Positions 8,824 to 17,969 of a stretch of 64,000 nucleotides of DNA are shown here, one piece after another. Origin of the DNA: Thiopseudomonas denitrificans (GTDB lineage Bacteria; Pseudomonadota; Gammaproteobacteria; Pseudomonadales; Pseudomonadaceae); assembly GCF_002866065.1 (NCBI RefSeq), contig NZ_LNJZ01000009.1:386813-450812 (forward strand). Direction: 5' to 3'. A model generated the notes under the pieces. That model made no database searches, was not told where the DNA came from, and saw only the letters and a list, made by a program, of their open reading frames with translations. The stretch's first letter is position 1; each line of letters starts with the position of its first letter. Both the position numbers and the translations under genes were made by a program.

Positions 8824-8933
8824 GTGTCCGGGTGTCTCCTGTGCAAGCAAAGCCTGTGCGGCCAAGGATGGCCGCACGGAGCCTACATGGATGTATTCAC
8901 GGCGTCTTTGCGGTACAGGAGACAACCGGACAC
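8824..8933. repeat. 110-bp palindromic (MITE-like) element with repeat module copy 2
   Basis: Terminal arms of 21 bases, beginning GTGTCCGGGTGTCTCC on the left (8824-8844) and ending CCGGACAC on the right (8913-8933), are inverted repeats with two or three mismatches. Nested inside are the repeat module in inverted orientation (8867-8912) and a perfect 9-bp hairpin with AGGA loop (8856-8877). The element starts 22 bases past the ribBA stop. It has no coding capacity, so if it is mobile it depends on a transposase elsewhere. No target duplication is obvious by eye. Confidence 0.6.
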
Positions 8934-8955
8934 TTCTACACCAAAGCCAAAAAAA

Positions 8956-10056
8956 TCAATCCTGCGGTTGCAGGTATTCTACCACCTCGAGATCGAAGCC
9001 GGAGATGGCGTTGAAACGCATTGGCTTGCTCAGCAGGCGCATCTTGCGCACACCCAGATCCCGCAGGATCTGCGAGCCCGCGCCCACGGTGCTGTAGGTG
9101 CCGGCATTGGCATTGCCCTTGGCCTTCTCGCCAAGCTGGCGGTCCAGGTGTTCAAGCAGGCTGGAGCCGGTCATCTGGTTGGCCAGCAGCAGCACCACGC
9201 CGCTACCAGCTTTGGCCACTGCAGCCATGGCAGCCTGCAGGCTCCACAGGCCCGGGCGCTTGACCATGAACAGGTCACGCAACGGATCCATATTGTGTAC
9301 CCGCACCAGCGTCGGCTCCTCCGGCGAGATCTCGCCCAGTGTCAGCGCCATGTGCACATCACCTTCGTTACGGTCCCGGTAGGTCACCAGCTTGAACTGG
9401 CCCAGCTCCGAGTCCAGCTCCTGCTCGGAAACACGCTCGATGGTGCGCTCGTGAATCATGCGGTAGTGGATCAGGTCGGCAATGGTGCCGATCTTCAGGC
9501 CATGCTCCTGGGCAAAAACTTCCAGCTCGGGACGTCGGGCCATGGTGCCGTCGTCATTCATGATTTCGCAGATCACGCCGGCAGGCTCGAAACCGGCCAG
9601 GCGTGCCAGATCGCAGGCGGCTTCGGTGTGGCCGGCACGGGCCAGCACGCCACCGGGCTGGGCGCGCAGCGGAAAGATGTGACCCGGGCTGACAATGTCC
9701 TCGGCCACGGCATCCCTGGCGGCAGCAGCCTGCACGGTGCGGGCACGGTCGGCAGCCGAGATGCCGGTGGTGACGCCCACTGCCGCCTCGATGGAAATGG
9801 TGAACTTGGTGCCAAAGCCCGAGCCATTGTGTTGCGCCATCAGCGGCAGGCCGAGGCGGTCGCAGCGCTCGTCGGTCATCGGCATGCAGATCAGGCCACG
9901 GGCATGCTTGGCCATGAAGTTGATGTGTTCAGCGGTGCAGGCCTCGGCGGCAATGATGATGTCGCCCTCGTTTTCGCGGTCTTCGTCATCCATCAGGATG
10001 ACCATCTTGCCCTGACGCATGTCCTCGATGATGTCTGCAATATTGTCTAAAGCCAC
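8956..10056 (-). CDS. ribB: 3,4-dihydroxy-2-butanone 4-phosphate synthase with degenerate GTP cyclohydrolase II domain
   Basis: The N-terminal domain (about 1-205) makes 3,4-dihydroxy-2-butanone 4-phosphate from ribulose 5-phosphate. It has the metal-binding acidic loop [10 protein letters not shown] (23-32), the [12 protein letters not shown] and [12 protein letters not shown] segments, and the [21 protein letters not shown] block. The C-terminal part (about 206-366) aligns with GTP cyclohydrolase II but lacks the three zinc-ligand cysteines. Where active enzymes have Cys-x10-Cys-x-Cys, this reads [19 protein letters not shown]. It is therefore probably inactive as a cyclohydrolase, and a separate RibA must exist elsewhere. 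The GTG at 10056 was chosen for its GGAG site nine bases upstream and the family start MAL-N. Length 366 aa. Confidence 0.93.
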   Translation of the reverse strand: MALDNIADIIEDMRQGKMVILMDDEDRENEGDIIIAAEACTAEHINFMAKHARGLICMPMTDERCDRLGLPLMAQHNGSGFGTKFTISIEAAVGVTTGISAADRARTVQAAAARDAVAEDIVSPGHIFPLRAQPGGVLARAGHTEAACDLARLAGFEPAGVICEIMNDDGTMARRPELEVFAQEHGLKIGTIADLIHYRMIHERTIERVSEQELDSELGQFKLVTYRDRNEGDVHMALTLGEISPEEPTLVRVHNMDPLRDLFMVKRPGLWSLQAAMAAVAKAGSGVVLLLANQMTGSSLLEHLDRQLGEKAKGNANAGTYSTVGAGSQILRDLGVRKMRLLSKPMRFNAISGFDLEVVEYLQPQD

Positions 10057-10121
10057 AACTATGTACTCCTCTGGCAAGCCCCGGATACCGTCGGCATCAG
10101 GCGCTTGCAGTTCAATTCCTG

Positions 10122-10775
10122 TCAACGGAAGCCGTGTTCGGCCAGAAATGCCTCGGTAATGCCGGTTTCGGGCTCGGCGGCCTTGTCACCCAACAGCAGA
10201 CGCTCCAGATAACGGGCGATCAGGTCGATTTCCAGATTCACCAGCGTGCCGGCCTGATAGGTATCCATGATGGTTTCCTGCAAGGTGTGCGGCACTATGG
10301 TCAGCTCGAACTCGCTGCCGCTAACCGCATTGACCGTCAGGCTGGTACCGTCGACAGTGATCGAGCCTTTCATGGCGATGTAGCGTGCCAGCTCTTTCGG
10401 CGCGCGGATCCTGAAAATCACCGCGCGGGCGCTGTCACTGCGGCTGAGCACCTCGCCCACGCCATCAACATGACCGCTGACCAGATGCCCGCCAAGACGG
10501 GTGGTCGGCAGCAGGGCCTTTTCCAGATTGACCCTGCTGCCTTCTCGCAGATTGACAAAGCCGGTACGGGCCAGGGTTTCACGGCTGACATCGGCACAAA
10601 AGCCGTCGCCGGGCAGCTCTACCGCCGTCAGGCAGATACCGTTGACGGCAATGCTGTCGCCCAGTTTGACATCAGTCAGATCCAGTTTGCCGGTGGCCAC
10701 CTGCACCCGTACGTCACCGCCTTTCGGGGTGAGGCTGCGGATGCTGCCAACGGCTTCGATGATTCCTGTAAACAT
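10122..10775 (-). CDS. ribE: Riboflavin synthase alpha subunit
   Basis: This enzyme dismutates two molecules of lumazine into riboflavin and the pyrimidine diamine. The 217-aa protein shows the two tandem lumazine-binding repeats: first MFTGIIEAVG to about residue 95 with DSIAVNGICLTAV, second from about 98 with GHVDGVGEV and GSITVDGTSLTVNAV. The ATG at 10775 is preceded by GGGAG at the right distance; an ATG 12 bases further upstream is less likely. It is the first gene after the FMN riboswitch. Confidence 0.95.
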   Translation of the reverse strand: MFTGIIEAVGSIRSLTPKGGDVRVQVATGKLDLTDVKLGDSIAVNGICLTAVELPGDGFCADVSRETLARTGFVNLREGSRVNLEKALLPTTRLGGHLVSGHVDGVGEVLSRSDSARAVIFRIRAPKELARYIAMKGSITVDGTSLTVNAVSGSEFELTIVPHTLQETIMDTYQAGTLVNLEIDLIARYLERLLLGDKAAEPETGITEAFLAEHGFR

Positions 10776-10889
10776 GGCTTCTCCCATGCGCAGAGCGCAA
10801 TAAAGGTTTGCTTGTTCAGGGGTAAAACAGGAAGGAAGTGCCCATCAACAGGCACTGCTTTGCACACGACAGAGCGCCGCCTGCAAGAT

Positions 10890-11055
10890 TCCGCCCTCTC
10901 TCATCCGGACTATGACCGTCGGCTCCGGAGTCAAACCGGATCTGCTGACCTTGTACCCGGGGGCACAAGCGCTCGCGGGCTTGTCCTGTCATGCATCATT
11001 GATACAAACCAGGCATCACCGCCGGTGGGGACTTGCACCCCGCCCTGAGAACGTT
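10890..11055 (-). promoter_or_regulatory. FMN riboswitch (RFN element)
   Basis: Read on the minus strand, this shows the conserved parts of the FMN aptamer in order: the GGGCGGGGTGCAAGTCCCC start, ACCGGCGGTGAT, then GCCCGCGAGCGC, CAGATCCGGTTTGACTCC, GGAGCCGACGGTCATAGTCC and the closing GGATGAGAGAGGGC. It lies about 115 bases upstream of ribE. A hairpin with arms AGTGCC and GGCACT followed by a T-rich run (about 10835-10860) between aptamer and gene is a possible expression platform. A TATAAA sequence on the minus strand at 11078-11083 could be the -10 box. FMN binding is expected to reduce ribE expression. Confidence 0.95.
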
Positions 11056-11075
11056 TTCATTACGAAAAAGTGGCG

Positions 11076-11394
11076 CCTTTATATCACAGAACGCCCAGAA
11101 AAGCATGGGGACACCCAAGTCAGTTCGGGACTGACAGTCCATAGCACGATCAACAGCTGTCCGAATAAATTCGGACCTACACAAAGCACGTCCTGCACGG
11201 TCCCGTCCGCCCCACCTGTAGGTGCGAATTCATTCGCACAAAATCCGCACAAAGACCGCCACGGCACCGGGGATAATGCATCAACAAATCAACAGCAACA
11301 GCAAAGCCCCGGCCCGCCTTTGGCTTGCCGGCATTTCGCGCTATAATGCCACGCTTTCTTCAAGCCCTTTGTTATCGGGAATTTCTGCAAGATC
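11076..11394. other. Divergent rib / valS intergenic region
   Basis: The stretch between the FMN riboswitch and valS has no credible gene. It contains an inverted pair of REP-like palindromes: one with arms GTCCGAAT and ATTCGGAC at 11159-11176 and one with arms GTGCGAAT and ATTCGCAC at 11222-11239. The short heads CCTACA and TGTAGG of these copies point toward each other. The valS promoter -10 box follows at 11342-11347. Confidence 0.7.
11342..11347 (+). promoter_or_regulatory. Probable valS -10 box
   Basis: A perfect TATAAT lies 47 bases before the valS ATG. The matching -35 region is weak (TTTGGC at 11319-11324, 17-base spacer), so the call rests on the -10 match and position. Confidence 0.5.
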
Positions 11395-14250
11395 ATGGAT
11401 AAAACCTATCAGCCGCACGCCATTGAAGCCACCTGGTACCAAAACTGGGAAAGCAACCTCTATTTTTCTCCCCAGGGTTCCGGCGATCCTTACACCATCA
11501 TGATCCCGCCGCCCAACGTCACCGGCAGCCTGCACATGGGGCACGGCTTCAACAACACCATCATGGATGCGCTGATCCGTTACCGCCGCATGCAGGGCCG
11601 CAATACACTGTGGCAACCTGGCACCGACCACGCCGGCATCGCCACCCAGATGGTGGTCGAGCGCCAGCTGGAAGCCCTCGGCCAGACCCGTCACGACCTC
11701 GGTCGTGAGGCCTTTCTGGACAAGGTCTGGCAATGGAAGGAGCAATCCGGCGGCACCATCACCCGCCAGATTCGCCGCCTGGGCAGCTCGGTGGACTGGA
11801 GCCGCGAGCGCTTTACCATGGATGCCGGCCTCTCCGAAGCGGTCAAGGAAGCCTTTGTCCGCCTGTACAACGACGGCCTGATCTATCGTGGCAAACGCCT
11901 GGTCAACTGGGACCCGAAATTCCATACCGCCATTTCCGATCTGGAAGTGGAAAACCATGACGAGCAGGGCAGCCTGTGGAACCTGCGCTACCCGCTGGCT
12001 GACGGTGCCACCACCGCCAACGGCAAGAATTATCTGGTGGTCGCCACCACCCGCCCGGAAACCATGCTCGGCGATACCGCGGTTGCCGTGCACCCGGATG
12101 ACGAACGCTACAAGGCACTGATCGGTAAATTCATCGAACTGCCACTGGTCGGCCGCCGCATCCCGATCGTCGGCGATGACTACTGCGACCCCGAATTTGG
12201 TACCGGCTGCGTGAAGATCACCCCGGCCCACGACTTCAACGACTACGAAGTCGGCAAGCGTCACCAGCTGCCGATGATCAACGTGCTCGACCAGGATGCC
12301 GCCATCCTGGCCAGCGCCCAGGTATTCAACAGCGACGGCAGCCACAACGCCGAGCTGGATTCCAGCCTGCCCGCGCAATACGCCGGTCTGGACCGCTTCG
12401 ATGCCCGCAACAAGATCGTCGACGACCTCAAGGCGCTGAACCTGCTGGAAAAGATCGAGCCGCACGCCCTGAAAACCCCGCGTGGCGACCGCTCCGGTGC
12501 CGTCATCGAGCCATGGCTGACCGACCAGTGGTACGTATCCACCAAGGCGCTGGCCGAGCCGGCGATTGCCGCCGTGGAAGACGGCCGCATCCAGTTCGTG
12601 CCCAAGCAGTACGAAAACATGTATTTCAGCTGGATGCGCGACATCCAGGACTGGTGCATCTCGCGTCAGCTGTGGTGGGGTCACCGCATCCCGGCCTGGT
12701 ATGACGAGTCCGGCAAGGTCTATGTCGGCCGCAACGAAGCCGAAGTGCGTGAACAGCACAAACTGGCGGCCAATGTAGTGCTGCGTCAGGATGATGACGT
12801 GCTGGACACCTGGTTCAGTTCCGGGCTGTGGACCTTCTCCACCCTGGGCTGGCCGGAGCAAACCGAATTCCTCAAGACCTTCCACCCGACCGATGTGCTG
12901 GTCACCGGCTTCGACATCATCTTCTTCTGGGTGGCACGCATGATCATGCTGACCATGCACCTGGTCAAAAACGAAGACGGCACGCCGCAGATCCCGTTCA
13001 AGACTGTCTATGTGCATGGTCTGGTGCGCGACAGCCAGGGTCACAAGATGTCCAAATCCAAGGGCAACGTACTGGACCCGCTGGACATCATCGACGGTAT
13101 CGACCTGGAATCGCTGGTACAAAAGCGCACCAGCGGCATGATGCAGCCACAGCTGGCGGCCAAAATCGAACAACAAACCCGTGACGAATTTGCCGACGGC
13201 ATCGCCAGCTACGGCACCGATGCCCTGCGCTTCACCTTCTGTTCGCTGGCCTCCACCGGCCGCGACATCAAATTCGACATGGGCCGCGTCGAGGGCTACC
13301 GCAATTTCTGCAACAAGATCTGGAACGCCGCCCGTTACGTGCTGATGCAGTGTGAAGGTAAAGATGTCGGCCTGGGTGACGACCAGAGCGTGGAGCTGAC
13401 CGTGGCCGATCGCTGGATCATCTCCCAGCTGCAACGTACCGAGCAGGAAGTGGCCCGTCAACTGGACCAGTTCCGCTTCGATCTGGCTGCCAACGCTCTC
13501 TATGAATTCATCTGGAACCAGTATTGCGACTGGTATCTGGAGCTGTCCAAGCCGGTGCTGTGGGACGAAGAAGCGCCCGCCGAACGCACCCGTGGCACCC
13601 GCCGCACGCTGGTGCGTGTACTGGAAGCTGCGCTGCGCCTGGCGCATCCGTTCATGCCCTTCATCACCGAAGAGATCTGGCAGCGGATCGCACCACTGGC
13701 CGGCAAAACCGGATCAACCATCATGCTGCAGCCCTACCCGGCCAGCGAAGGCGACAAGCTGGATGCCCAGGCCGAAGGCGACATTGAATGGCTGAAGAGC
13801 GTGATGCTGGCCGTGCGCAACATCCGCGCCGAAATGAACATCGGCCCGGGCAAGCCCATTCCGCTGTATCTGGCCAACAGCAGTGCCGAAGACCGTCGCC
13901 GCTTGCAGGTCAACGAAACCACCCTGGCCAAACTGGCCCGCCTGGAATCCATCAGTACCCTGGGTGCCGGCCAGGAAGCCCCCATGTCCGCCACCGCGCT
14001 GGTTGGCGATTTGCAGGTGCTGGTGCCGATGGCCGGCCTGATTGACACCACTGCCGAGCTGGCGCGACTGGATAAGGAAATCGCCCGCCTGCAGGGCGAG
14101 ATCAAGCGCGTGTCCGGCAAGCTGTCGAACCAGGGCTTTGTCGCCAAGGCTCCGGCCGACGTGATTGCAAAGGAACGCGCCAAGCAGGCCGACTACGAAC
14201 ACGCGCTGGAGCAACTAACCGAGCAACGTAGCAAAATGGCCAGCCTGTAG
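11395..14250 (+). CDS. valS: Valyl-tRNA synthetase
   Basis: This class I aminoacyl-tRNA synthetase charges tRNA-Val. The protein is 951 aa, the family's usual length. The HIGH-type motif appears as [14 protein letters not shown] near residue 40. The CP1 editing domain contains [17 protein letters not shown], the KMSKS loop is [14 protein letters not shown], and the WNAARYVLM anticodon-binding domain follows. The C terminus is the coiled-coil arm ([18 protein letters not shown]). It lies upstream of the ABC importer genes, with about 50 bases before the first of them. Confidence 0.98.
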   Translation: MDKTYQPHAIEATWYQNWESNLYFSPQGSGDPYTIMIPPPNVTGSLHMGHGFNNTIMDALIRYRRMQGRNTLWQPGTDHAGIATQMVVERQLEALGQTRHDLGREAFLDKVWQWKEQSGGTITRQIRRLGSSVDWSRERFTMDAGLSEAVKEAFVRLYNDGLIYRGKRLVNWDPKFHTAISDLEVENHDEQGSLWNLRYPLADGATTANGKNYLVVATTRPETMLGDTAVAVHPDDERYKALIGKFIELPLVGRRIPIVGDDYCDPEFGTGCVKITPAHDFNDYEVGKRHQLPMINVLDQDAAILASAQVFNSDGSHNAELDSSLPAQYAGLDRFDARNKIVDDLKALNLLEKIEPHALKTPRGDRSGAVIEPWLTDQWYVSTKALAEPAIAAVEDGRIQFVPKQYENMYFSWMRDIQDWCISRQLWWGHRIPAWYDESGKVYVGRNEAEVREQHKLAANVVLRQDDDVLDTWFSSGLWTFSTLGWPEQTEFLKTFHPTDVLVTGFDIIFFWVARMIMLTMHLVKNEDGTPQIPFKTVYVHGLVRDSQGHKMSKSKGNVLDPLDIIDGIDLESLVQKRTSGMMQPQLAAKIEQQTRDEFADGIASYGTDALRFTFCSLASTGRDIKFDMGRVEGYRNFCNKIWNAARYVLMQCEGKDVGLGDDQSVELTVADRWIISQLQRTEQEVARQLDQFRFDLAANALYEFIWNQYCDWYLELSKPVLWDEEAPAERTRGTRRTLVRVLEAALRLAHPFMPFITEEIWQRIAPLAGKTGSTIMLQPYPASEGDKLDAQAEGDIEWLKSVMLAVRNIRAEMNIGPGKPIPLYLANSSAEDRRRLQVNETTLAKLARLESISTLGAGQEAPMSATALVGDLQVLVPMAGLIDTTAELARLDKEIARLQGEIKRVSGKLSNQGFVAKAPADVIAKERAKQADYEHALEQLTEQRSKMASL

Positions 14251-14302
14251 GCCGGCCCAAAGCCGAGAAAAACAACAAACTGTCCCTAGCAGGAGAATAT
14301 CC

Positions 14303-15280
14303 ATGTTGAAGCTTCCAAAATCTGCCGTACTTACCCTGAGCGCCCTGGCCCTGGCCATGAGTACCCAAGTGGCAATGGCCAAAGACAGCGTAAAATCCGT
14401 AGCCGTCACCGCCATCGTCGAGCACCCCGCGCTGGATGCCGCCCGTGATGGCATTCTTGACGCCCTCAACGAGGCCGGCTACAAGCAGGGTGAGAACCTG
14501 AAGTGGCAATACCAGAGCGCCCAGGGCAACACCGGCACCGCCGCCCAGATCGCCCGCAAGTTCATCGGTGACAAAGCCGACGTGCTGGTCGGTATCGCCA
14601 CCCCGACTGCCCAGGCGCTGGCAGCCGGCACCAAGCAGATTCCCATCGTGTTCACCGCGGTCACCGATCCGGTCCAGGCACAGCTGACACCAAGCTGGGA
14701 AGCCAGCGGCACCAACGTCACCGGCGTCTCTGATGTGCTGGAGCTGGACAAGCAGATCGACCTGATCAAGGAAATCGTTCCCGAGGTGAAGAAAGTCGGC
14801 ATGGTCTACAACCCCGGTGAGGCCAACTCGGTTGCCGTGGTCGAAGCCTTCAAGAAGCTGCTGCCCGAACACGGCCTGGAGCTGGTCGAAGCCGCCGCAC
14901 CACGCACCGTTGACGTACGCAACGCCGCCCTGAGCCTGGCCGGCAAGGTTGACGTCATCTACACCAACACCGACAACAACGTGGTTTCCGCCTATGAAGC
15001 CATGGCCAAGGTCGGCAATGACACCAAAACCCCGCTGATTGCCTCCGATACCGACAGCGTCAAACGTGGCGCCATCGCCGCTCTCGGTGTCGACTACCGC
15101 GACCTCGGCGTACAGACCGGACGCATTGTCGTGCGCATCCTCGAAGGCGAGGCACCCGGCAGCATCGCACCACAGACCAGCGACAACCTGCAGCTGTTCA
15201 TCAACGTGACTGCCGCTGAAAAACAGGGTGTGCTGCTGACCGAAGACCTGCTGTTGCGCGCTACGGAAATCATCCGCTAG
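14303..15280 (+). CDS. ABC transporter substrate-binding protein (TrpX-like)
   Basis: This is a periplasmic binding protein of the ABC_sub_bind family (PF04392; the TrpX group). The 325-aa precursor has an N-terminal signal peptide ending around AMSTQVAMA. The two lobes show IAVTAIVEHPALDAARDG-like, DVLVGIATPTAQALA, PIVFTAVTDPVQAQL and VGMVYNPGEANSV segments. An AGGAGA site precedes the ATG. Its permease and ATPase follow on the same strand. Related systems are linked to aromatic amino acids or other small organic substrates; nothing here proves the ligand. A strong hairpin after the gene may protect its transcript end and raise the binding protein above the membrane parts. Confidence 0.88.
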   Translation: MLKLPKSAVLTLSALALAMSTQVAMAKDSVKSVAVTAIVEHPALDAARDGILDALNEAGYKQGENLKWQYQSAQGNTGTAAQIARKFIGDKADVLVGIATPTAQALAAGTKQIPIVFTAVTDPVQAQLTPSWEASGTNVTGVSDVLELDKQIDLIKEIVPEVKKVGMVYNPGEANSVAVVEAFKKLLPEHGLELVEAAAPRTVDVRNAALSLAGKVDVIYTNTDNNVVSAYEAMAKVGNDTKTPLIASDTDSVKRGAIAALGVDYRDLGVQTGRIVVRILEGEAPGSIAPQTSDNLQLFINVTAAEKQGVLLTEDLLLRATEIIR

Positions 15281-15315
15281 GAACACTGTCCTCCCGACAG
15301 GAAGAACGCATCGCA

Positions 15316-15347
15316 CCACCATTGCCGGCCACAACCGGCAATGGTGG
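15316..15347 (+). terminator. Stable intergenic hairpin after the binding-protein gene
   Basis: A perfect 13-bp stem (CCACCATTGCCGG and its complement, loop CCACAA) lies between the binding-protein and permease genes. There is no T-run after it, so it is more likely an RNA-stabilising or attenuating hairpin than an intrinsic terminator. A TATAAT at 15409-15414 could serve as a secondary promoter for the permease. Confidence 0.5.
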
Positions 15348-15458
15348 CAAATGCCACCCGCAATCACGATTCTTGATTACGTCCTACCCCTTTGCTCTGC
15401 CATGCAGGTATAATCCCGCGTTTGATTTCTTCCCAACCTACCAACAATCCGAGTCTGC

Positions 15459-16349
15459 ATGTCCTGGTTCTCCTTTTTTGGCGCCCTTGAAATTGGCCTG
15501 ATTTTTAGCCTGGTCGCCCTCGGTGTCTTCATTTCGTTTCGCCTGCTGCGCTTTCCCGACCTCACTGTCGATGGCAGCTTTCCGCTTGGTGGCGCCATCG
15601 GTGCCGTCTGCATCGCCGGCGGCATGGACCCTTTTCTGGCCACCCTGCTGGCCATGCTGGCCGGAGCCCTGGCCGGCGTCGTCACCGCACTGCTCAATGT
15701 CTACCTGAAAATCATGGACCTGTTGGCCAGCATCCTGATGATGATTGCCCTGTACTCGGTCAACCTGCGCATCATGGGCCGGCCCAATATCCCCCTGATC
15801 ATGGAGCCGACCGTCTTTTCCGTACTGCAGCCGGACTGGTTTGCCGACTACATCGGTCGCCCACTGATCATGATCGCGGTGGTCATTCTGGCCAAGCTCG
15901 CGCTGGATGCCTACTTTGCCACCCGCCAGGGGCTGGCCATCCGCGCCACCGGCTCCAACCCGCGCATGGCACGTGCGCAAGGCGTCAACACCGGAGCCAT
16001 GATCATTCTCGGCATGGCCATCTCCAACGGCCTGGTCGGGCTGGCTGGCGCACTCTTTGCCCAGACCCAGGGCGGTGCGGACATTTCCATGGGCATCGGC
16101 ACCATCGTGATCGGCCTGGCTGCCGTCATCGTCGGCGAAAGCATCCTGCCCTCACGCAAGATCTTCATGCTTACCCTCGCCGTCATCCTTGGCGCAGTGG
16201 TGTATCGCTTCTTTATCGCCCTGGCGCTCAACAGCGACTTCATCGGTCTGGAAGCCCAGGACCTGAACCTGGTAACAGCGGTTCTGGTGACCATCGCCCT
16301 GGTCATCCCCCTGTTCAAGCAGCGCCTGGCGCGTCGCCGGAGTATCTGA
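15459..16349 (+). CDS. ABC transporter permease (branched-chain/TrpY type)
   Basis: This is a membrane permease of the BPD_transp_2 family (PF02653), 296 aa with 8 to 9 hydrophobic segments. It shows the family's cytoplasmic coupling segment, where RQGLAIRATGSNPRMARAQGVN lies between membrane helices. It starts MSWFSFFGALEIGLIFSLVALG. The ATPase gene begins one base after its stop, so the two are translated together. It completes the importer with the binding protein upstream. Confidence 0.9.
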   Translation: MSWFSFFGALEIGLIFSLVALGVFISFRLLRFPDLTVDGSFPLGGAIGAVCIAGGMDPFLATLLAMLAGALAGVVTALLNVYLKIMDLLASILMMIALYSVNLRIMGRPNIPLIMEPTVFSVLQPDWFADYIGRPLIMIAVVILAKLALDAYFATRQGLAIRATGSNPRMARAQGVNTGAMIILGMAISNGLVGLAGALFAQTQGGADISMGIGTIVIGLAAVIVGESILPSRKIFMLTLAVILGAVVYRFFIALALNSDFIGLEAQDLNLVTAVLVTIALVIPLFKQRLARRRSI

Positions 16350-16350
16350 C

Positions 16351-17145
16351 ATGCTCAAAGCCAGTGACCTGAAAATCACCTTCAATCCCGGCACGCCGAT
16401 TGAAACCCGCGCCCTGCAAGGACTCTCGCTAGAAATCCCGACCGGCCAGTTCGTCACCGTGATCGGCACCAACGGTGCCGGAAAATCGACCTTTCTCAAC
16501 GCAGTATCCGGTGATCTGCCGGTAGACAGCGGCCAGATCCTGATTGACGACTGCGACGTGACCCGCCTTCCCGTCTGGACCCGGGCCGCCCGCGTTGCCC
16601 GCGTATTCCAGGACCCGATGGCCGGAACCTGTGAAGACCTGACCATCGAGGAAAACATGGCGCTGGCCCAGCGTCGCGGCGCATCCCGCGGGCTCGGCTG
16701 GGCCGTCAAGAGCAACCAGCGCAGCATCTACCGCGAGCAGCTGGCCCGACTCGGACTGGGACTGGAAAACCGCCTGTCCGACCGCATCGGCCTGCTCTCC
16801 GGCGGCCAGCGCCAGGCTGTCAGTCTGCTCATGGCCGCCCTGCAGCCATCCCGCATCCTGCTGCTGGACGAACACACGGCCGCCCTCGACCCGCGTACCG
16901 CCGACTTCGTACTGGAACTGACAGAACGCATCGTGGCAGAAAAACAACTGACCACCATGATGGTCACCCACAGCATGCGCCAGGCGCTGGATGTCGGTGA
17001 CCGCACCGTCATGCTGCATCAGGGCCAGGTGGTGTTGGACGTCAGTGGAGAACAACGCAAAGGCATGCAGATCACCGATCTGCTGCACATGTTTGAAAAG
17101 GTACGTGGCGAGAAAATCAGCGACGACGCCCTGTTGCTGGGCTGA
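16351..17145 (+). CDS. ABC transporter ATP-binding protein (TrpZ-like)
   Basis: This is the ATPase of the adjacent importer, 264 aa. It has Walker A GTNGAGKST, Q-loop region ARVFQDPMAG, ABC signature LSGGQRQAVS, Walker B ILLLDEHTAALDP and the H-loop VTHSMRQAL. The order binding protein, permease, ATPase on one strand with a one-base gap before this gene supports a single operon. Downstream lies a REPIN-like pair that probably marks the transcript end against the convergent gene at 17280. Confidence 0.93.
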   Translation: MLKASDLKITFNPGTPIETRALQGLSLEIPTGQFVTVIGTNGAGKSTFLNAVSGDLPVDSGQILIDDCDVTRLPVWTRAARVARVFQDPMAGTCEDLTIEENMALAQRRGASRGLGWAVKSNQRSIYREQLARLGLGLENRLSDRIGLLSGGQRQAVSLLMAALQPSRILLLDEHTAALDPRTADFVLELTERIVAEKQLTTMMVTHSMRQALDVGDRTVMLHQGQVVLDVSGEQRKGMQITDLLHMFEKVRGEKISDDALLLG

Positions 17146-17175
17146 CCCGCTGACCGCACAGGACGTGCAGAATGA

Positions 17176-17247
17176 CCTGCGGGAGCGGGCTCATCCACGG
17201 CCCGTGCTGCGCACACGAACCGCGAGCAAGTCCGCTCCTGTACAGGA
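17176..17247. repeat. REPIN-like pair of the GGGAGCGG(G/A)CT type
   Basis: Two inverted copies of a Pseudomonas-type REP are visible: CTGCGGGAGCGGGCTCATCC starting at 17177, and on the opposite strand CAGGAGCGGACTTGCTCGCG (about 17222-17244). This family differs from the GCGAAT/TTCGAA palindromes found elsewhere in the window. It sits between two convergent genes, a usual place for such elements. Confidence 0.65.
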
Positions 17248-17279
17248 GCAGGAAAATACCGGCAGGCTTATATGCCCGT

Positions 17280-17759
17280 TCAGGAGTTGAGGTCAACCTC
17301 GCAGGAAGCGGACACCGTATCCAGCTTCTGGCCAATCTCCGCATTCAGCTCGGCAGCCGTGAAACCGATCTTGTCCAGGTAGGATTCAAGAGCAACCACA
17401 TGGCCCTTGATGTACCGGGAGTACATCTGGCAACCCAGCGGCTTGCCATCATCGGTAATCACCGCATTGCTGTGCAACTTGAAAAACGCCTCCGAATAGC
17501 GCAGGGCCGCATCCACATAGCACGCCTTGTATGCCTGACGCGCAGCCGCTGCCGTCGCCTTTTCAGCCACATTCTTCGCTGCAAGGCCGGCAATGTGAGT
17601 GCACTCATACACTGGCAAATCACCTTCTGACGATTTTTCCCAGGCACCCTGAAAACTCTTAAGATAAGGTTCGGCAACCCCGGGCATGGCTGCATCAGCC
17701 AGCGCCGGACCGGCCAGCACCATTCCCAGCATGCACACAGACAGCATTTTAACGTTCAT
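17280..17759 (-). CDS. Small exported protein of unknown function
   Basis: This 159-aa protein has a clear signal peptide (MNVKMLSVCMLGMVLAGPALA). The mature part has five cysteines (in YECTH, KACYVDA, LGCQMY and SASCEVD among others), suggesting disulfides in the periplasm. I do not recognise the family. An AAGGTGA ribosome site precedes the ATG. It stands alone on the minus strand, convergent with the ABC importer. The reading is based on signal peptide, codon use and start only. Confidence 0.7.
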   Translation of the reverse strand: MNVKMLSVCMLGMVLAGPALADAAMPGVAEPYLKSFQGAWEKSSEGDLPVYECTHIAGLAAKNVAEKATAAAARQAYKACYVDAALRYSEAFFKLHSNAVITDDGKPLGCQMYSRYIKGHVVALESYLDKIGFTAAELNAEIGQKLDTVSASCEVDLNS

Positions 17760-17969
17760 ACATTCACCTTTTTGGCTCTAACAATTCCGCATCATCGCAG
17801 CTCTTGCCCGCCTGTATCATCTTGCTCAGGTAGTTGCGCAACCCTGACCACAGAAGACTCGCCGCGTCTGCCGGGCACGGAAATCCTACTCCTGTTCATT
17901 ACAAAAATGGCGAACTGTGACATTATGCCGCCCTGCCTGACAGACAAAAAATACCGCCACCGCATGGCC

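Larger units (their letters stand above)
8491..8955. other. Repeat-rich intergenic region between ribBA and ribH
   Basis: No credible gene is visible in this 465-base gap between two minus-strand rib genes. It holds two inverted copies of a 46-base module (8561-8606 and the reverse complement of 8867-8912; about 38 of 46 bases agree). It also has a hairpin with arms CCGCCA and TGGCGG (8610-8625) and a hairpin with arms GCAGTTTTTGC and its near complement (8630-8656). A third hairpin (8856-8877) has arms GTGCGGCCA and TGGCCGCAC. A 110-base palindromic element lies at 8824-8933. Such structures in the middle of an operon could set RNA stability or termination, which is inference. Confidence 0.75.

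Noticed and set aside
8761-10050. 429-codon open frame on the plus strand
   Set aside because: It runs antisense to ribBA and has no family signature; the rib genes explain the region.
11341-13647. Long open frame (768 codons) on the minus strand
   Set aside because: It lies antisense to valS, whose frame is complete with all synthetase motifs; the antisense frame reflects GC-rich codon use.
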